A stretch of 64,000 nt of DNA from Dactylorhiza incarnata (lineage: Eukaryota > Streptophyta > Magnoliopsida > Asparagales > Orchidaceae). Under the pieces are notes generated by a model. The model saw only the letters and a list, made by a program, of their open reading frames with translations, was not told the origin of the DNA and did not search any database. Position numbers and translations under genes: made by a program. Positions 1 to 9,817 of this stretch are shown here, piece after piece (the stretch's first letter is position 1; the number at the start of each line of letters is the position of its first letter). Location: assembly GCA_033032865.1 (NCBI GenBank), contig JAWHQI010000262.1, positions 992,001 through 1,056,000 of the forward strand. Direction: 5' to 3'.

Positions 1-525
1 CACATAATACACCAACCATGGTAAAAAATTATAATATCAATTGTCATTATATAATTCATATAGATGTGATAGAAATAGTTATTTTTAGAAGATATTTGAT
101 GTGAGTTATGATATATGATTTTAGAGAATTTTAGCAAAGGACATCAATAGATCATGGTGGTGCGAGTGACATCAATGTCTTAAGACAAATAATCTTTCAA
201 TATGTCTTTTGTGATTTTTTTTTGGTTAGATAAATATCTCATAACAAATTTAGAATATTATTTATATTGATAATATAAGATATTTATGGGCAATGAATAT
301 AAGAGAGATAGATAAGTCATCAAAATAAGATATGACTTATTAATTTTGATCAATTTGATTTTGTAAACTTATTAAGCTTTTAAGAGATTAAATCAAATTT
401 CCAATAATATATAGGATGACCATGACATGATAGTTTAAAAAGAGAACAAAAATGAAAAAATAAAAAAGACATTAAGCATATCATGAAGCAGAGTATTTTG
501 TAATTCATTTTGATTTATTTCTACT
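1..525. other. AT-rich internal sequence of D1, no gene seen
   Basis: No coding similarity or RNA gene is seen on either strand. It continues D1 beyond the point where gag homology ends near 526. It may be internal untranslated sequence left after loss of pol, or an unrelated filler. Confidence 0.5.
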
Positions 526-1833
526 TCATGCAAATGAATTATAATAGTAGATAAGAAATTTGGGTATCCAAAGGGAACCAAGTGTAACGGTTCCTTTGGG
601 CACCCAAATATAGCGTGATAATTTTTGAGGAGACAAAAATGAATGAATCCTTTTAAGTGAAGTTAATGTTTCATTTTTTATTTTGGCTCTCCATTCATAT
701 TTTGATTTAATATTATGCATCAAATTTTCATATTCATTAAAATTACGCTTAGAATAATAATGACTTTTGAAATTATTTTTCATAGGAAATTTGTCCACAT
801 ATGAATTTAATTTGGGAGATATATAATGAGGGTTAGAGTTCATTATGCTTTTATGATTAAATATTCTACTAGGTGCATGTTTGATAGATTTTATAATACT
901 ATGAGATGTCTTACACATGTTAGATGATAAACTAGAAATAAAAGATTTTTTATTAATTGTAGAATTTTCCACAAATAGTTTTAATGATTCTAGTTTATTA
1001 AATAAAATATTATTTTCATTTACTAATTTTTCATTATGCCCTTTTGAAATTAAAAGTTCTTTTTCAAAATCCTTGAATTTTTCTTTAATATTATGACAAT
1101 CAAAACAAGGCTTTGAAATTTCAATTAAAGAGCATGATGGAGATTCAAACACATCATTTTTGGATTCTACATTTACATTTGCCTTCAAAGTTTTATTTTC
1201 TAAACGTAGTTTTGCATTAGCCCTTTTTAATTTCTTAATCTTACGTTTAGTAATTTGTAGCAATTGTAGCGTGGAAATTGAATTACAAATGATAAGGGAT
1301 TTTGATTTTCTTACAGCGCTTGTGGATGAGGTCTGGTTTGAACATGAAGTTCCTTTTTCATCATTGTTGCATTCCTCTTCCATGGATGAGTTTTCATCTT
1401 CCCTTATGCTAGATGTGCATTCTATGGATTCATCATGTGAGGAGCTTTCTTGAACACCTGTGCAAGCTTTTATGTTCTCCAATTCTTGCGTTTGTTTTAT
1501 ACATGTAGATGGAGAATCATAAGTTATCTCAAGAAAATTCCACATCTTGTATGCAGTAGGAAAATCATGAATGAGTTTGGAAATATTTTGATCTAATGCA
1601 CAAAATAGACTATTCATAGGTTTTGCATTTAAAACCATTTCGTTTTTATTTAATACGCTAGGTGGCTTTTTAATAGTAATATTCTAAACTTTTTCATCTA
1701 AAGCTTTAAGAAAATTTTCCATTACTATTTTGCATCCTTTATAATTTCTTCCTTCAAATAAAGGTGGTTTAAGAGATTTTTCTTCTTCATAAAAATTTAC
1801 CCCACTAAAAGAAGCGAGATCATGAGACGCCAT
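526..1833 (-). pseudogene. D1 copia Gag with coiled-coil spacer, protease-less
   Basis: Gag of a SIRE-like copia element, which would form the virus-like particle. The ATG at 1833 lies about 50 bases after the primer site and opens with MASHDLA, as D2 does. One in-frame TAG (1684-1686) breaks the first 50 codons. The N-terminal Gag block up to about residue 120 is followed directly by an acidic, Ser-rich stretch and a long Lys/Leu/Asn-rich coiled-coil-like spacer. The CCHC zinc knuckle expected between them is missing, so an internal deletion is likely. The frame ends near the WVPKG motif that normally sits just before the copia protease, and nothing of pol follows. The break coincides with a short inverted repeat at about 559-608. 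Confidence 0.75.
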
Positions 1834-1869
1834 TATTCCTGGTTGTTAAGCCGTTTGGAATAAATCCTC

Positions 1870-1883
1870 CCTCTGATACCACT
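1870..1883 (-). other. Primer-binding site of D1 (initiator Met tRNA)
   Basis: On the minus strand the bases directly after the LTR read TGGTATCAGAG, the usual plant primer site complementary to the 3' end of initiator-Met tRNA. It fixes the LTR boundary and the direction of the element. Confidence 0.85.
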
Positions 1884-3057
1884 TGTTGGATCGGTAGGCG
1901 CCCTTAGAGGGGGGGGGGGGTGAAAAAGGGTTTTAAAAACTTATATTATATTTTGAAATACTTGCTTATGATAAGAGATCAAAATAGTGATTTTGAATAA
2001 AGATCTAAATTGTTTTATAATAAAGGAGAGGATAATAAACAATTTAGAGAAATGAATAACAAATCAATTTTATTACACAAAGAGAGACATGATTATTATT
2101 AATAAAATTGATTACAAAATTTTGATTTCAATGACGCTAGAAATCAAAGCGAAATATGAAAGACTCTTTTTGTTTTCTATACCGACTCGTATCCCCACAA
2201 ACCAGTTGTCTTTAGCCATTCCATCCCTGGATACGGCCTCAAGCCGCTCTAGCCAACCCTTCCCCGGATATGGCCTCGAGCACCCCCTAGACCTACACCC
2301 GATACCTAGTCGCCAACACGAGGTGAATTGCTGCACTAAGTCCTACCCAGACCTAGTCACCAACACGAGGCAAATTTACTACACGATTTAAAAGAGATGG
2401 ATAAATGAAATAAAAACAATATAAAAACGTCCTATATGGATCTCTTGGAGAAGTGGATGAAGACCCTTAGAGTATGATCATAGTCGATGCGGTCTTTCGT
2501 CACGATGATGACGCATGTTGAAATCTTCTCCACGGATCTCCTTAAGCCTTTATGGATTTTTAGGAGTATCTCTCTGAACCTTCCTCTATATAAAGTGGCA
2601 CGAAGCTATGGAATTTAGGATCTCAAGAGGATGAGGAAGACGGAGCCAAGGGGTCCTTTTTATAGCCTTGGAGCTACCGCCTGCGCTATCGCTACCGCCT
2701 GCGCTATCCCAGATTAGGCAAGATTCTGCGCAGCAGAATCTTCAATCCGAGGAAACATTTCTCGCTTGCTTTTTGTGCTCTGCGCTACCGCCTGCGCTAT
2801 CGGCTACCGCCAGGCACTATCTCCTTCTATATATGCTCCCAGAATTGCGCTATTCATCGCTAGCGCCTGGCGCTAGGTACTACCGCCGGCGCTAGTGGGA
2901 GTGTTGGATTTGATGGCTCAAATTTGGGGGCAACCTTCTTATGTAATCCTTGAGTCATATGGACTTTGTTTTCCTGCACACTTAAATACATAAGATCAAA
3001 TACACATAGGATTTGTTATTCTCAAACCTAGGAGATGCGGAAGACCATGTTCCAACA
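1884..3057 (-). repeat. 5' LTR of D1
   Basis: Ends TG...CA on the minus strand and matches the D2 LTR along its length. Between about 2660 and 2900 lies a GC-rich cluster built on variants of GCTAGCGCCGGCG and its complement. Just downstream in the reading direction is a TATA box (CTATAAAAAGG, about 2656-2667). A G12 run (1909-1920, C12 in the element's sense) lies near the 3' end, as is common in SIRE-like LTRs. Confidence 0.88.
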
Positions 3058-3435
3058 CCTTCCACTTGGCTCAGAAAAAGACAAACTTTCCTTGGGAAGA
3101 GTGACCTATTTGTATCCCAAAAGATTCCTCCTATGAAGGCTTTCAGAAATACTCCTGCTGGGGAAAGTTTCTCAGTTTCCAAAAAGGGAGGTTTATCTGC
3201 CAAGCAACATCTTAACCCAATCAAACCAAGCTCCACAAGAAAATCTAGATACAATAGATTTGAATTTTGGTGTTGTGGTAAAGTAGGGCATTTTGTCTTA
3301 GACTGCTGGTTTAATCTAACTATCCAGAATTCTCCCCACATGAGAATTAGTAAAAAAGCAGTTAGTCTTCCATTTAGTTCCCTTCCTAACAAGCACCTAG
3401 GACCCAAGAAAGCATGGGTTCCTAAGGAAGTGTAG
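3058..3435 (+). pseudogene. A Gag C-terminal region with degenerate zinc knuckle
   Basis: C-terminal Gag/spacer fragment ending in the motif AWVPKEV just before the protease. The nucleic-acid-binding knuckle is recognisable (CGKVGHFVLDC) but its first cysteine is Phe, so the CX2CX4HX4C set is incomplete. The same first-Cys-to-Phe change is seen in element B. The frame ends with a TAG at 3433-3435 and the protease lies in another frame. The N-terminal Gag is absent from the window. Confidence 0.7.
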
Positions 3436-3449
3436 TTATCTTACAAGTA

Positions 3450-4142
3450 TGTCCAAAATCCACCAAGTCTCCTGTATGGTATTTGGAAAGTGGGTGTTCC
3501 AAGCACATGACTAGAACTAGAAGCCTCTTAAAAGAGTTTACACCTATAGAATATGTACACAAGGTCAAATTTGGAGGATCTGATAGGGGTGTAGTTAAAG
3601 GCTATGGTAAGATTACTAATGGTAGTATCAGTATCACAAGGGTAGCTTATGTTGAAGGGTTAAAACATAACCTCATTAGTATAAGTCAACTATGTGACTT
3701 GGGATATACTGTTTCTTTCCACATGGATGAGTGCTTAATCAAGGATTCTCAGAACTCTGAATTAATTTTAGCAGGCACTAGGAGTGGCAATATTTATTGC
3801 TTAAATTTCATTTTCATTAGAATGAATGAACCTATATGTCTTGTGGCAAATGATGGAATGTCTGCTTGTTTAAAGTGGCATAAGAGACTAGCCCACATTA
3901 ATTACAAGTCTCTTAAGAAATTAATGACAGAAAATTTTGTAAGGGATGCTCTTAAGTTGAATTATTTAGAGATGAATCCTTGTCATGCATGCCAGATCGG
4001 CAAGCAAACAAGATCCTCATTCAAAAGCATACAGGACAAATAATCAACTAGGTGCTTATACCTCCTGCACATGGAATTATTTGGTCCTATGATAGTGCAC
4101 AACTTAGGAGGAATGGCATATACACTAGTTATTGTTGATGAT
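3450..4142 (+). pseudogene. A protease, pre-integrase domain and integrase stub
   Basis: Start of copia pol. The aspartic-protease active site reads WYLESGCSKHMT where family members have LDSG, so the catalytic Asp is Glu and cleavage is probably lost. It is followed by the pre-integrase zinc-binding block with WHKRLAHINY and CHACQIGKQ (H...H...CX2C), then the first strand of the integrase core (GGMAYTLVIVDDNS). The core stops near 4142. The next recognisable sequence (about 4184) already belongs to the stretch before reverse transcriptase, so a deletion of roughly 1.3-1.5 kb, judged by comparison with B, has removed most of the DDE core. Confidence 0.78.
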
Positions 4143-4183
4143 AACTCTAGGTGTATTATAGACATCCCATATCTTCCAATCAC

Positions 4184-5699
4184 AACTAGAGCCAAAGAAA
4201 TTTGATGAGGCTAACCAAGATCAATTCTGGAATATGTCCATGCAAGCAGGGCTCAATCAATTTAAGAGATACAAAGATTGGAAGCTTGTTCCAAATAATG
4301 TCATTGGAACAAAGTGGATCTACATAAACAAAATGGATGAAGCTGGAGTGATTATCAAGAATAAAGCATGATTGGTGCCCCAAGGCTACAGACAAGAGGA
4401 AGGGATAGACTTTGATCAAACATTTGCTCATGTAGCTAGACAAGAGGCAATAAAACTCTTCCTAGCTTATGCTGCATACAAGGGATTCAAAGTCTATCAG
4501 ATGGATGTAAAATCAACATTTTTAAATGGAGTTTTGAAAGAAGAAGTCTATGTAGCTCAGACACCTGGTTTTATTTTACCTACCTTTCATGATCATATTT
4601 ATTTTCTAAAGAAAGCCTTGTATGGCATGAAGCAAGCTCCAAGGGCTTGGTATGAGACACTGTCAACCTTTCTCCTTAAAAATAAGTTCTCAAGGGGGAA
4701 AATAGATAAGACTCTTTTCTTGAGAGAGTTGAAGGGCCATATCTTATTGGTTCAAATATATGTTGATACCATCATATTTTGATCAACAGATGGGAGGCTT
4801 TGCAAGAAGTTTGCTAAAATCATGCAAAGAAAATTTGAGAAGAGCAGTATGGGAGAGCTCAAGTATTTCTTAGGTGTCCAAGTAAAGCAATCTGAGCAAG
4901 GAATTTTCATTTTACAGGTCAAATTTACCATGGACATCATAAAGAAATTTGGAATGGAGAACTCAACCCCTATGAGAACTCCTATGGGTACAAATTTGTC
5001 TCTAGACAAGGATGAAAAGGGGAAACAATATAATGATTCCATGTCTAGAAGCATAATTGGCTCATTGCTCTACCTTACTGCTAGTAGGCCAAACATCAAG
5101 TTTGCCACATGTGTTTGTGCATGGTATCAAGTTAACCCCAAAGAATCTCATTAATCAGCTGTGAAAAGAATTATGAGATATCTGAAGGGTACTCCAAATC
5201 TTGGGCTCTGGTATCCTAAGTCAGATGACTTTGAGTTGTATGGATATTCTGATGCAAACTTTGCTGGGTGCAAAGAGGACAGGAAAAGTACTTCAGGAAC
5301 ATGTCAGTTCTTGGGGAGAAGGCTTATGTCCTGGAGTAGCAAAAAGAAAAATAGCATTACTATCTCCACAGCTGAGTCAGAATATATTTCAAATGGTAGT
5401 TGTTATGCACAATTTTTGGATTCAACACCAATTAGAGGATTACAATCTACAGATAAAGAAAATACCTCTCTTCTGTGATTACTCAAGTGCCATTTCTATT
5501 GCTAAGAATCCTATGGCACATAGTAGAACAAAGCATATTGAAATTTGATATCATTTTATTAGGGAGCATGCAGAAAAAGGAGAACATCTGCCTCGAGTAT
5601 GTCAATACGGAAAGGCAGATAGTTGACATTTTTACTAAGCCCCTTGATGAGTCAAAGTTCAATCAATTCAAAATTGAATTGGGGATGTTATGTTCTTAA
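4184..5699 (+). pseudogene. A reverse transcriptase and RNase H, decayed
   Basis: Copia reverse transcriptase from PKKFDEANQD through [15 protein letters not shown] and FAGCKEDRKSTSG to the RNase H end motif DIFTKPLDESKF. The catalytic YVDD box reads YVDTIIF, so the second catalytic Asp is lost. In-frame stops occur at 4369, 4780 and 5152, and two frameshifts near 5400-5560 split the RNase H. The enzyme copied element RNA into DNA in the particle; this copy cannot. The reading frame closes with TAA at 5697-5699, as in B (50126-50128). Confidence 0.85.
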
Positions 5700-5879
5700 T
5701 TGGGCATGTTAAATTTCTTATATCCTTTATCAAAAGATGTGGAATATTTTGATAATGGGCTGGATCTCACACAAGGTCCACCCTAAAGTTGTCTGAAAAC
5801 TTTAGGTTTGAAGACAGGGAAACCAGAATGCTTGAATAAGTCATAACTGAAAGTCGTCTAGAGGAAAATAAGTTACATA

Positions 5880-6135
5880 AAGAATATCGTCTTGATTGTC
5901 AAGACGACATTGATGGAGTCTCGACGACAAAGTTGAAATGATTTCGACGACAAGGATAAAGAAATCTCGACGATGATCTTGACGATAAAACTCAATCAGA
6001 CTGACAAAATGACATCACAGGACACGACAACGTCATTATTGCGCTGTTGTTCCGGGATTCTCAAAACAAAATGGGAGGAATTAAAAAAGGTACGCTCCTC
6101 CTTGCCTTGCCAATGCATAGTTATATAAATTAGAC
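5880..6135 (+). promoter_or_regulatory. Candidate internal promoter of A ORF3: LTR-type motif array plus TATA box
   Basis: The pol-ORF3 spacer (5700-6223) holds at 5885-5996 repeated variants of GTCTCGACGATATCGTCTTG, the motif that crowds the A LTR at about 8960-9400. Then comes a TATA box (TTATATAAATTA, about 6121-6132) 92-103 bases before the ORF3 ATG at 6224. The remaining spacer has no ORF. The repeated motif and TATA box are seen directly; promoter function is inferred. B has the same layout with its own, different motif. Confidence 0.6.
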
Positions 6136-6223
6136 ATTGCGTAAGCATAGAAAAGACACACACATAGAAAACCCAAGAACCCCTCTTTCATCTTCTTCCT
6201 TTCGATGATTCTCTACTAAAGAA

Positions 6224-8614
6224 ATGGCGCCGCAAAAGACTGAAGATAAAATTCCATCTTGTGGAGAACTTTTGAAGGATGGGTTTGAAAAGAATGAATC
6301 AAATTTGGATATGATAATAACCCTTCTGTATGCTTCTGAGTTAGAGTACATCCTAACTGAGCCAACCCGTCTCTACAACTCTGTCATCTCTACGTTTTAT
6401 GATAACGCTGACTTATGTAAATCTGAAAGAGCTATTCACACTATTGTGGATGGACAACATATTACATTAACTGCAGTAAGTTTATCCAAAGTCTTACAAC
6501 TCACTGAATTTAAAAAGGATGAAGAAGAAGAAGATGTCACTGAGGCAGATATCTATGAATGGCTGAGATGGTGTGGTTTTGAAAACAAACCTTATGGAAG
6601 CTTACATAGAATGCATATGAACATACAAGGAAAATTACTCTCAGACATTATTGGGAATGTGCTGCTATGTAAAACAGTCTCACATGATAGAGTATCCAAA
6701 GAGATGTTTGAAGTAATGGTCAGAGTGTTCCTGAACAATAGGACTAACTAGGGGAACATTTTGTTTGAAAAGAATAAAGAACACATAAGATCTCCAAACC
6801 TTGGCAGAATCTTATCTCAGTATCTCAAAAATTGCAGCCCTCATCACCTCAAGGATTTATTATATACCCCTCTCCACTATCTCAAAAAGATAGATGTAAA
6901 GACAGTAAGTAGGTGGGAGAAGAAGTTCAGCAAGAAGGTAGTAGGTGAGTCCTCACTTCAAAGTGCTAAAGTTTCAAAATCCCCTGCCCTACTTCATGTA
7001 GCTGCTCAGGAACCCCTGACTCTTATTTAGGGGGAGCCTCTGAGAGAAGATACAACTATGATGGACAATGCTCCAGCACCTCAAGAGGAGGTGAATCCAG
7101 AACATGTACTGGTACCTGATCAAGAAGCTATTTTGAATGTGGAATTTGAAAACTCTGAGAAAAGTCCAAGTGGTGGACATTCCATTATTGGAGAACTAGA
7201 TGAGTCTTACATATTATTGAATGAATATCTCATAGATGGCATACATCAAAATTCAGAAGAAGAAGAATATGAGCACTGCTCTGAAATCCCTGCAACAATG
7301 GAGGGGGAGTCTACTGCTCAACTCATAGTGCAACCTTCACCTCCAAGGATAGAAGATGAGCCACATCCATCAACCAGCATAGCTCCCACAATCCCATCAA
7401 CTGAATTTCTATCCCAAATAGAATCTCTACTAAATCAACAAAGAGAACATTTTGAAGCATATGTAAATCATGCTGTTACAAGTTGCAAGAATGACCTGTC
7501 TGCCTGGATATATGTATTGCAAGAAGACATCCAACATATCAATCATCAAAACACAAATGTGTATCACACTGCTGCCAATGTTCTAGCTAATACAGGAACT
7601 GAAATAGCCAATATCTATCATGCTACTTATTTAATTGGACATCAACTGAACATTGAGCTTGATAGACTATCTACTCTAAGAGAAAATCAGTAGGCCATCA
7701 TACAAAACCAAGATATGGGCTTTAATGACATTGAAGATGCAATCAATACTTTACTTCAAAGAATATCATCTTCTGCTCAGGTCTCTCACGAGCTAGTGGA
7801 CAATGTTGGTGAAACCTTACTTCATCAATTTCAAGTCACCCGAGATGAACTCTCTATTTCTTTCAATCACTCTGTCAGAACATCCCAAGGCACTCTCATG
7901 GATGCCATTTGCAATCTGAATAATCTTCTATCCAGAAAAATTCAGGCCTCCCAGACATCTCTTTCTAATGTCATCTTTTCAGATGCCAAAAAGGTGGAGA
8001 TAATGTCAAGCCATCATGCCATATGGCTAGCCAATGAAGTAAGATTCTTTATGGAACTTGAGCCAATTGACTATGGGATTGCTTATCAACATCCCATTCC
8101 AGAAGGCAGACTCCATGAAGGACCCACCCTTAGTATGCTGCCAGAAGTTCTTCCAGAGCAATATCAAGAGCCTGGAAGCTATCAAGGATACTTTATTGAT
8201 GAGAATGTCAGTGAGAGTTGACAGGTTAGGAAAAGCAAAAGACATCCTATTGATTCTGAAGGGCAAGAAGCTAAAAGGAAGAGAATGGAGGAAGTAAAGA
8301 AAAATCCAAATTTTGAAGAATGGAGCCCTTGCTCAAGGGATATCATCTTAAATACTTGGACTCTATATCAGCAGGGAAAGCATGAAAGGGGTAAATTCTA
8401 CTGCTCAGAAGAATGACATAAATATGAGATGAGTGAAGCTGGTAGAGGAAATTTTTGGTACTTAGTTAAGATGAGATATACTTCAGTGCCTACTCATGCT
8501 CCTCTCAGATATCATCCTAAGCCTTATAACTATTTTGAAAGGCAAAAGCAGAAATTGGCTGAAGCTAGGCAATCAAAGAAAGCTGGACTATCTTGGAAAG
8601 GAAAAGCAGTTTAG
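6224..8614 (+). pseudogene. A ORF3, extra protein of unknown function
   Basis: One reading frame of 797 codons, opening MAPQKTEDKIP, interrupted by in-frame stops at 6749, 7028, 7691, 8219 and 8414 but with no frameshift. The first 200 residues look globular, with FYDNADLC, IVDGQHITLTAVSLSKVLQL and GRILSQYL. In layout this resembles the domain annotated as putative plant transposon protein (recalled, not searched). Next is an acidic stretch with EEEEYEH, then long Gln/Asn/Ser-rich helical segments with coiled-coil character, and a basic tail. I see no signal peptide and no membrane span, so the label env-like often used for this position does not fit. B carries a divergent homologue at 50631-58603. 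Confidence 0.75.
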
Positions 8615-8814
8615 GAAGATTAAAGAGGAAGGATTCTAGAAATCACATGCACATTTCTATGTTTTATATTTTTATCTAATATATTGTTAATGCATGGGAC
8701 TATAGTTAGTCAATATATGCAGTGATTAAATGTTTGATTGATTGTTACTGATTATATTTATTAGTCAGGCCTATCTATACTTGTAAGTTTTGGCTTCTTC
8801 AAATAGGGGGAGAT
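8615..8814 (+). other. A 3' untranslated tail and polypurine tract
   Basis: No ORF. It ends with the polypurine tract AATAGGGGGAGAT (8802-8814) immediately before the LTR. The same tract precedes the 3' LTR of B at 58700-58712. It primes plus-strand DNA synthesis. Confidence 0.85.
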
Positions 8815-9402
8815 TGTTAGGTATTATGCCCTCAATGTTTCTAGATTTGAAGAAGGAACACAATTACAGATAAGCCAAGTTGTTTCTGATGATATGAATA
8901 AGTTTATGTTGTGACAGATGCATCACTAGTATCAAGATGATAAGAGTAATGAAAATTCACTAAGTAAAATATCGTCTCAAGACTCAGTAGATAAATCTTT
9001 GAGAAAGGAAACATATCGTCAAGACAGTCTCGACGATATCGTCTTGAAGAAAGTTTATCGTTGAGAAAGCTAAGTTCAGATGTCTCGATGATATCATCTT
9101 GAAGAAGATATATCTTCTTGAAGATTGAAGACATATCATTGTGATAACTCATTAAGTCCTAAAGAAAGGATCATGTAGACAAAATCGGCTTGAAGATTTT
9201 ATATTGTCTAGAAGATCAAGACGATATCATCATGAAGAAATATTATCAACTTGAAGAATAAATCTAAGTCATATAGAAAGAAACATCTCGACGATATCGT
9301 CTAGAAGAAGCAATATTGTTGAGATAACAAGTAATGTCTTGAAGAAAGAAGTATGTCGACAATATCTTCGTGAAGATTACATATCGTTGAGATGATCAAG
9401 AC

Positions 9403-9582
9403 TGTTGGGTGCAGCAATGCCTCCGGTGTTGCAGCACTAGTCGAAGCAGAATGGTGTGTCCCCTGCGGGCCTAACTGGCTACCCCGTGGATCCTGCCTGG
9501 GTAGCCAACTCTATAAAGGATAAGTAGCGCCTTCACCAACACTCTGGACTTTTGGTCGAGTTGGTTGCGCCGAGTCCCCTCA
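9403..9582 (+). repeat. Left terminal direct repeat of TRIM T
   Basis: 180 bp and the same length as its partner, with scattered substitutions. Contains CTCTATAAAGGATA, a plausible TATA box. Confidence 0.88.
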
Positions 9583-9637
9583 ATTGGTATCTGAGGGGGT
9601 CGCGGATTCGAAACCATAGGTCGTTGCTGGGGGGGAT

Positions 9638-9817
9638 TGTTGGGTGCAGCAATGCCTCCGATGTTGCGGCACTAGTCGAAGCAGAAGGGTGTGTCCCCTG
9701 CGGGCATAACTGGCTGCCCCGTGGATCCTGCTCAGGTAGCTGACTCTATAAAGGATAGGTAGCGCCTTCACCAACAGTCCGGACTTTTGGTCGAGTTGTT
9801 TGCACTGAGTCCCCACA
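9638..9817 (+). repeat. Right terminal direct repeat of TRIM T
   Basis: 180 bp, starting right after the G-rich polypurine tract at 9628-9637. Confidence 0.88.

Larger units (their letters stand above)
1..3057 (-). mobile_element. Copia-type LTR retrotransposon D1, partial (gag plus 5' LTR)
   Basis: Read on the minus strand this is an LTR, a Met-tRNA primer site and a gag gene, then AT-rich sequence running off the left edge. The LTR matches the one at 61718-62802, so D1 and D2 are the same family in opposite orientation. No protease, integrase or reverse transcriptase is visible in the part present. It abuts element A at 3058, where CCTTC would be the target-site copy; the other copy is outside the window. 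D1 probably inserted into the gag region of A, because A is cut exactly at the LTR end. Confidence 0.85.
9403..9817 (+). mobile_element. TRIM element T (complete, 415 bp)
   Basis: Two 180-bp direct repeats (9403-9582 and 9638-9817), both starting TGTTGGGTGC and ending CCCC(T/A)CA, flank only 55 bp. Those 55 bp begin TTGGTATCTGAGG, close to the Met-tRNA primer site, and end in a polypurine tract (CTGGGGGGGAT). It is flanked by AAGAC (9398-9402) and AAAAC (9818-9822), a 5-bp target duplication with one change. Joining the flanks restores the A-LTR motif. It has no coding capacity and must be moved by another element's enzymes. Confidence 0.9.

Noticed and set aside
6945..7030. Possible intron in A ORF3 (donor GTGAGT at 6945, acceptor TTATTTAG at 7030) that would remove the stop at 7028
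   Set aside because: The 86-bp excision shifts the downstream frame away from the conserved ORF3 frame; a frame-keeping acceptor at 7001 leaves a 57-bp intron and keeps the stop.
7058..7693. Host gene hypothesis for the ORF3 segments
   Set aside because: Both ORF3 copies lie between RNase H and the polypurine tract of related copia elements, so they are element genes, although an older host origin is possible.
6224..8614. ORF3 as a retroviral-type envelope
   Set aside because: No signal peptide, cleavage site, fusion segment or membrane anchor is visible; the chain is acidic, Gln/Asn-rich and coiled-coil-like.
8940..9380. Regularly repeated motif array that might suggest a CRISPR-like or satellite structure
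   Set aside because: Repeats are short, irregularly spaced palindromes without uniform spacers, inside a eukaryotic LTR.
9583..9637. Possible tRNA or SINE because of the B-box-like GATTCGAAACC
   Set aside because: No A box and no tRNA fold. The flanking 180-bp direct repeats with primer site and polypurine tract make it a TRIM interior.
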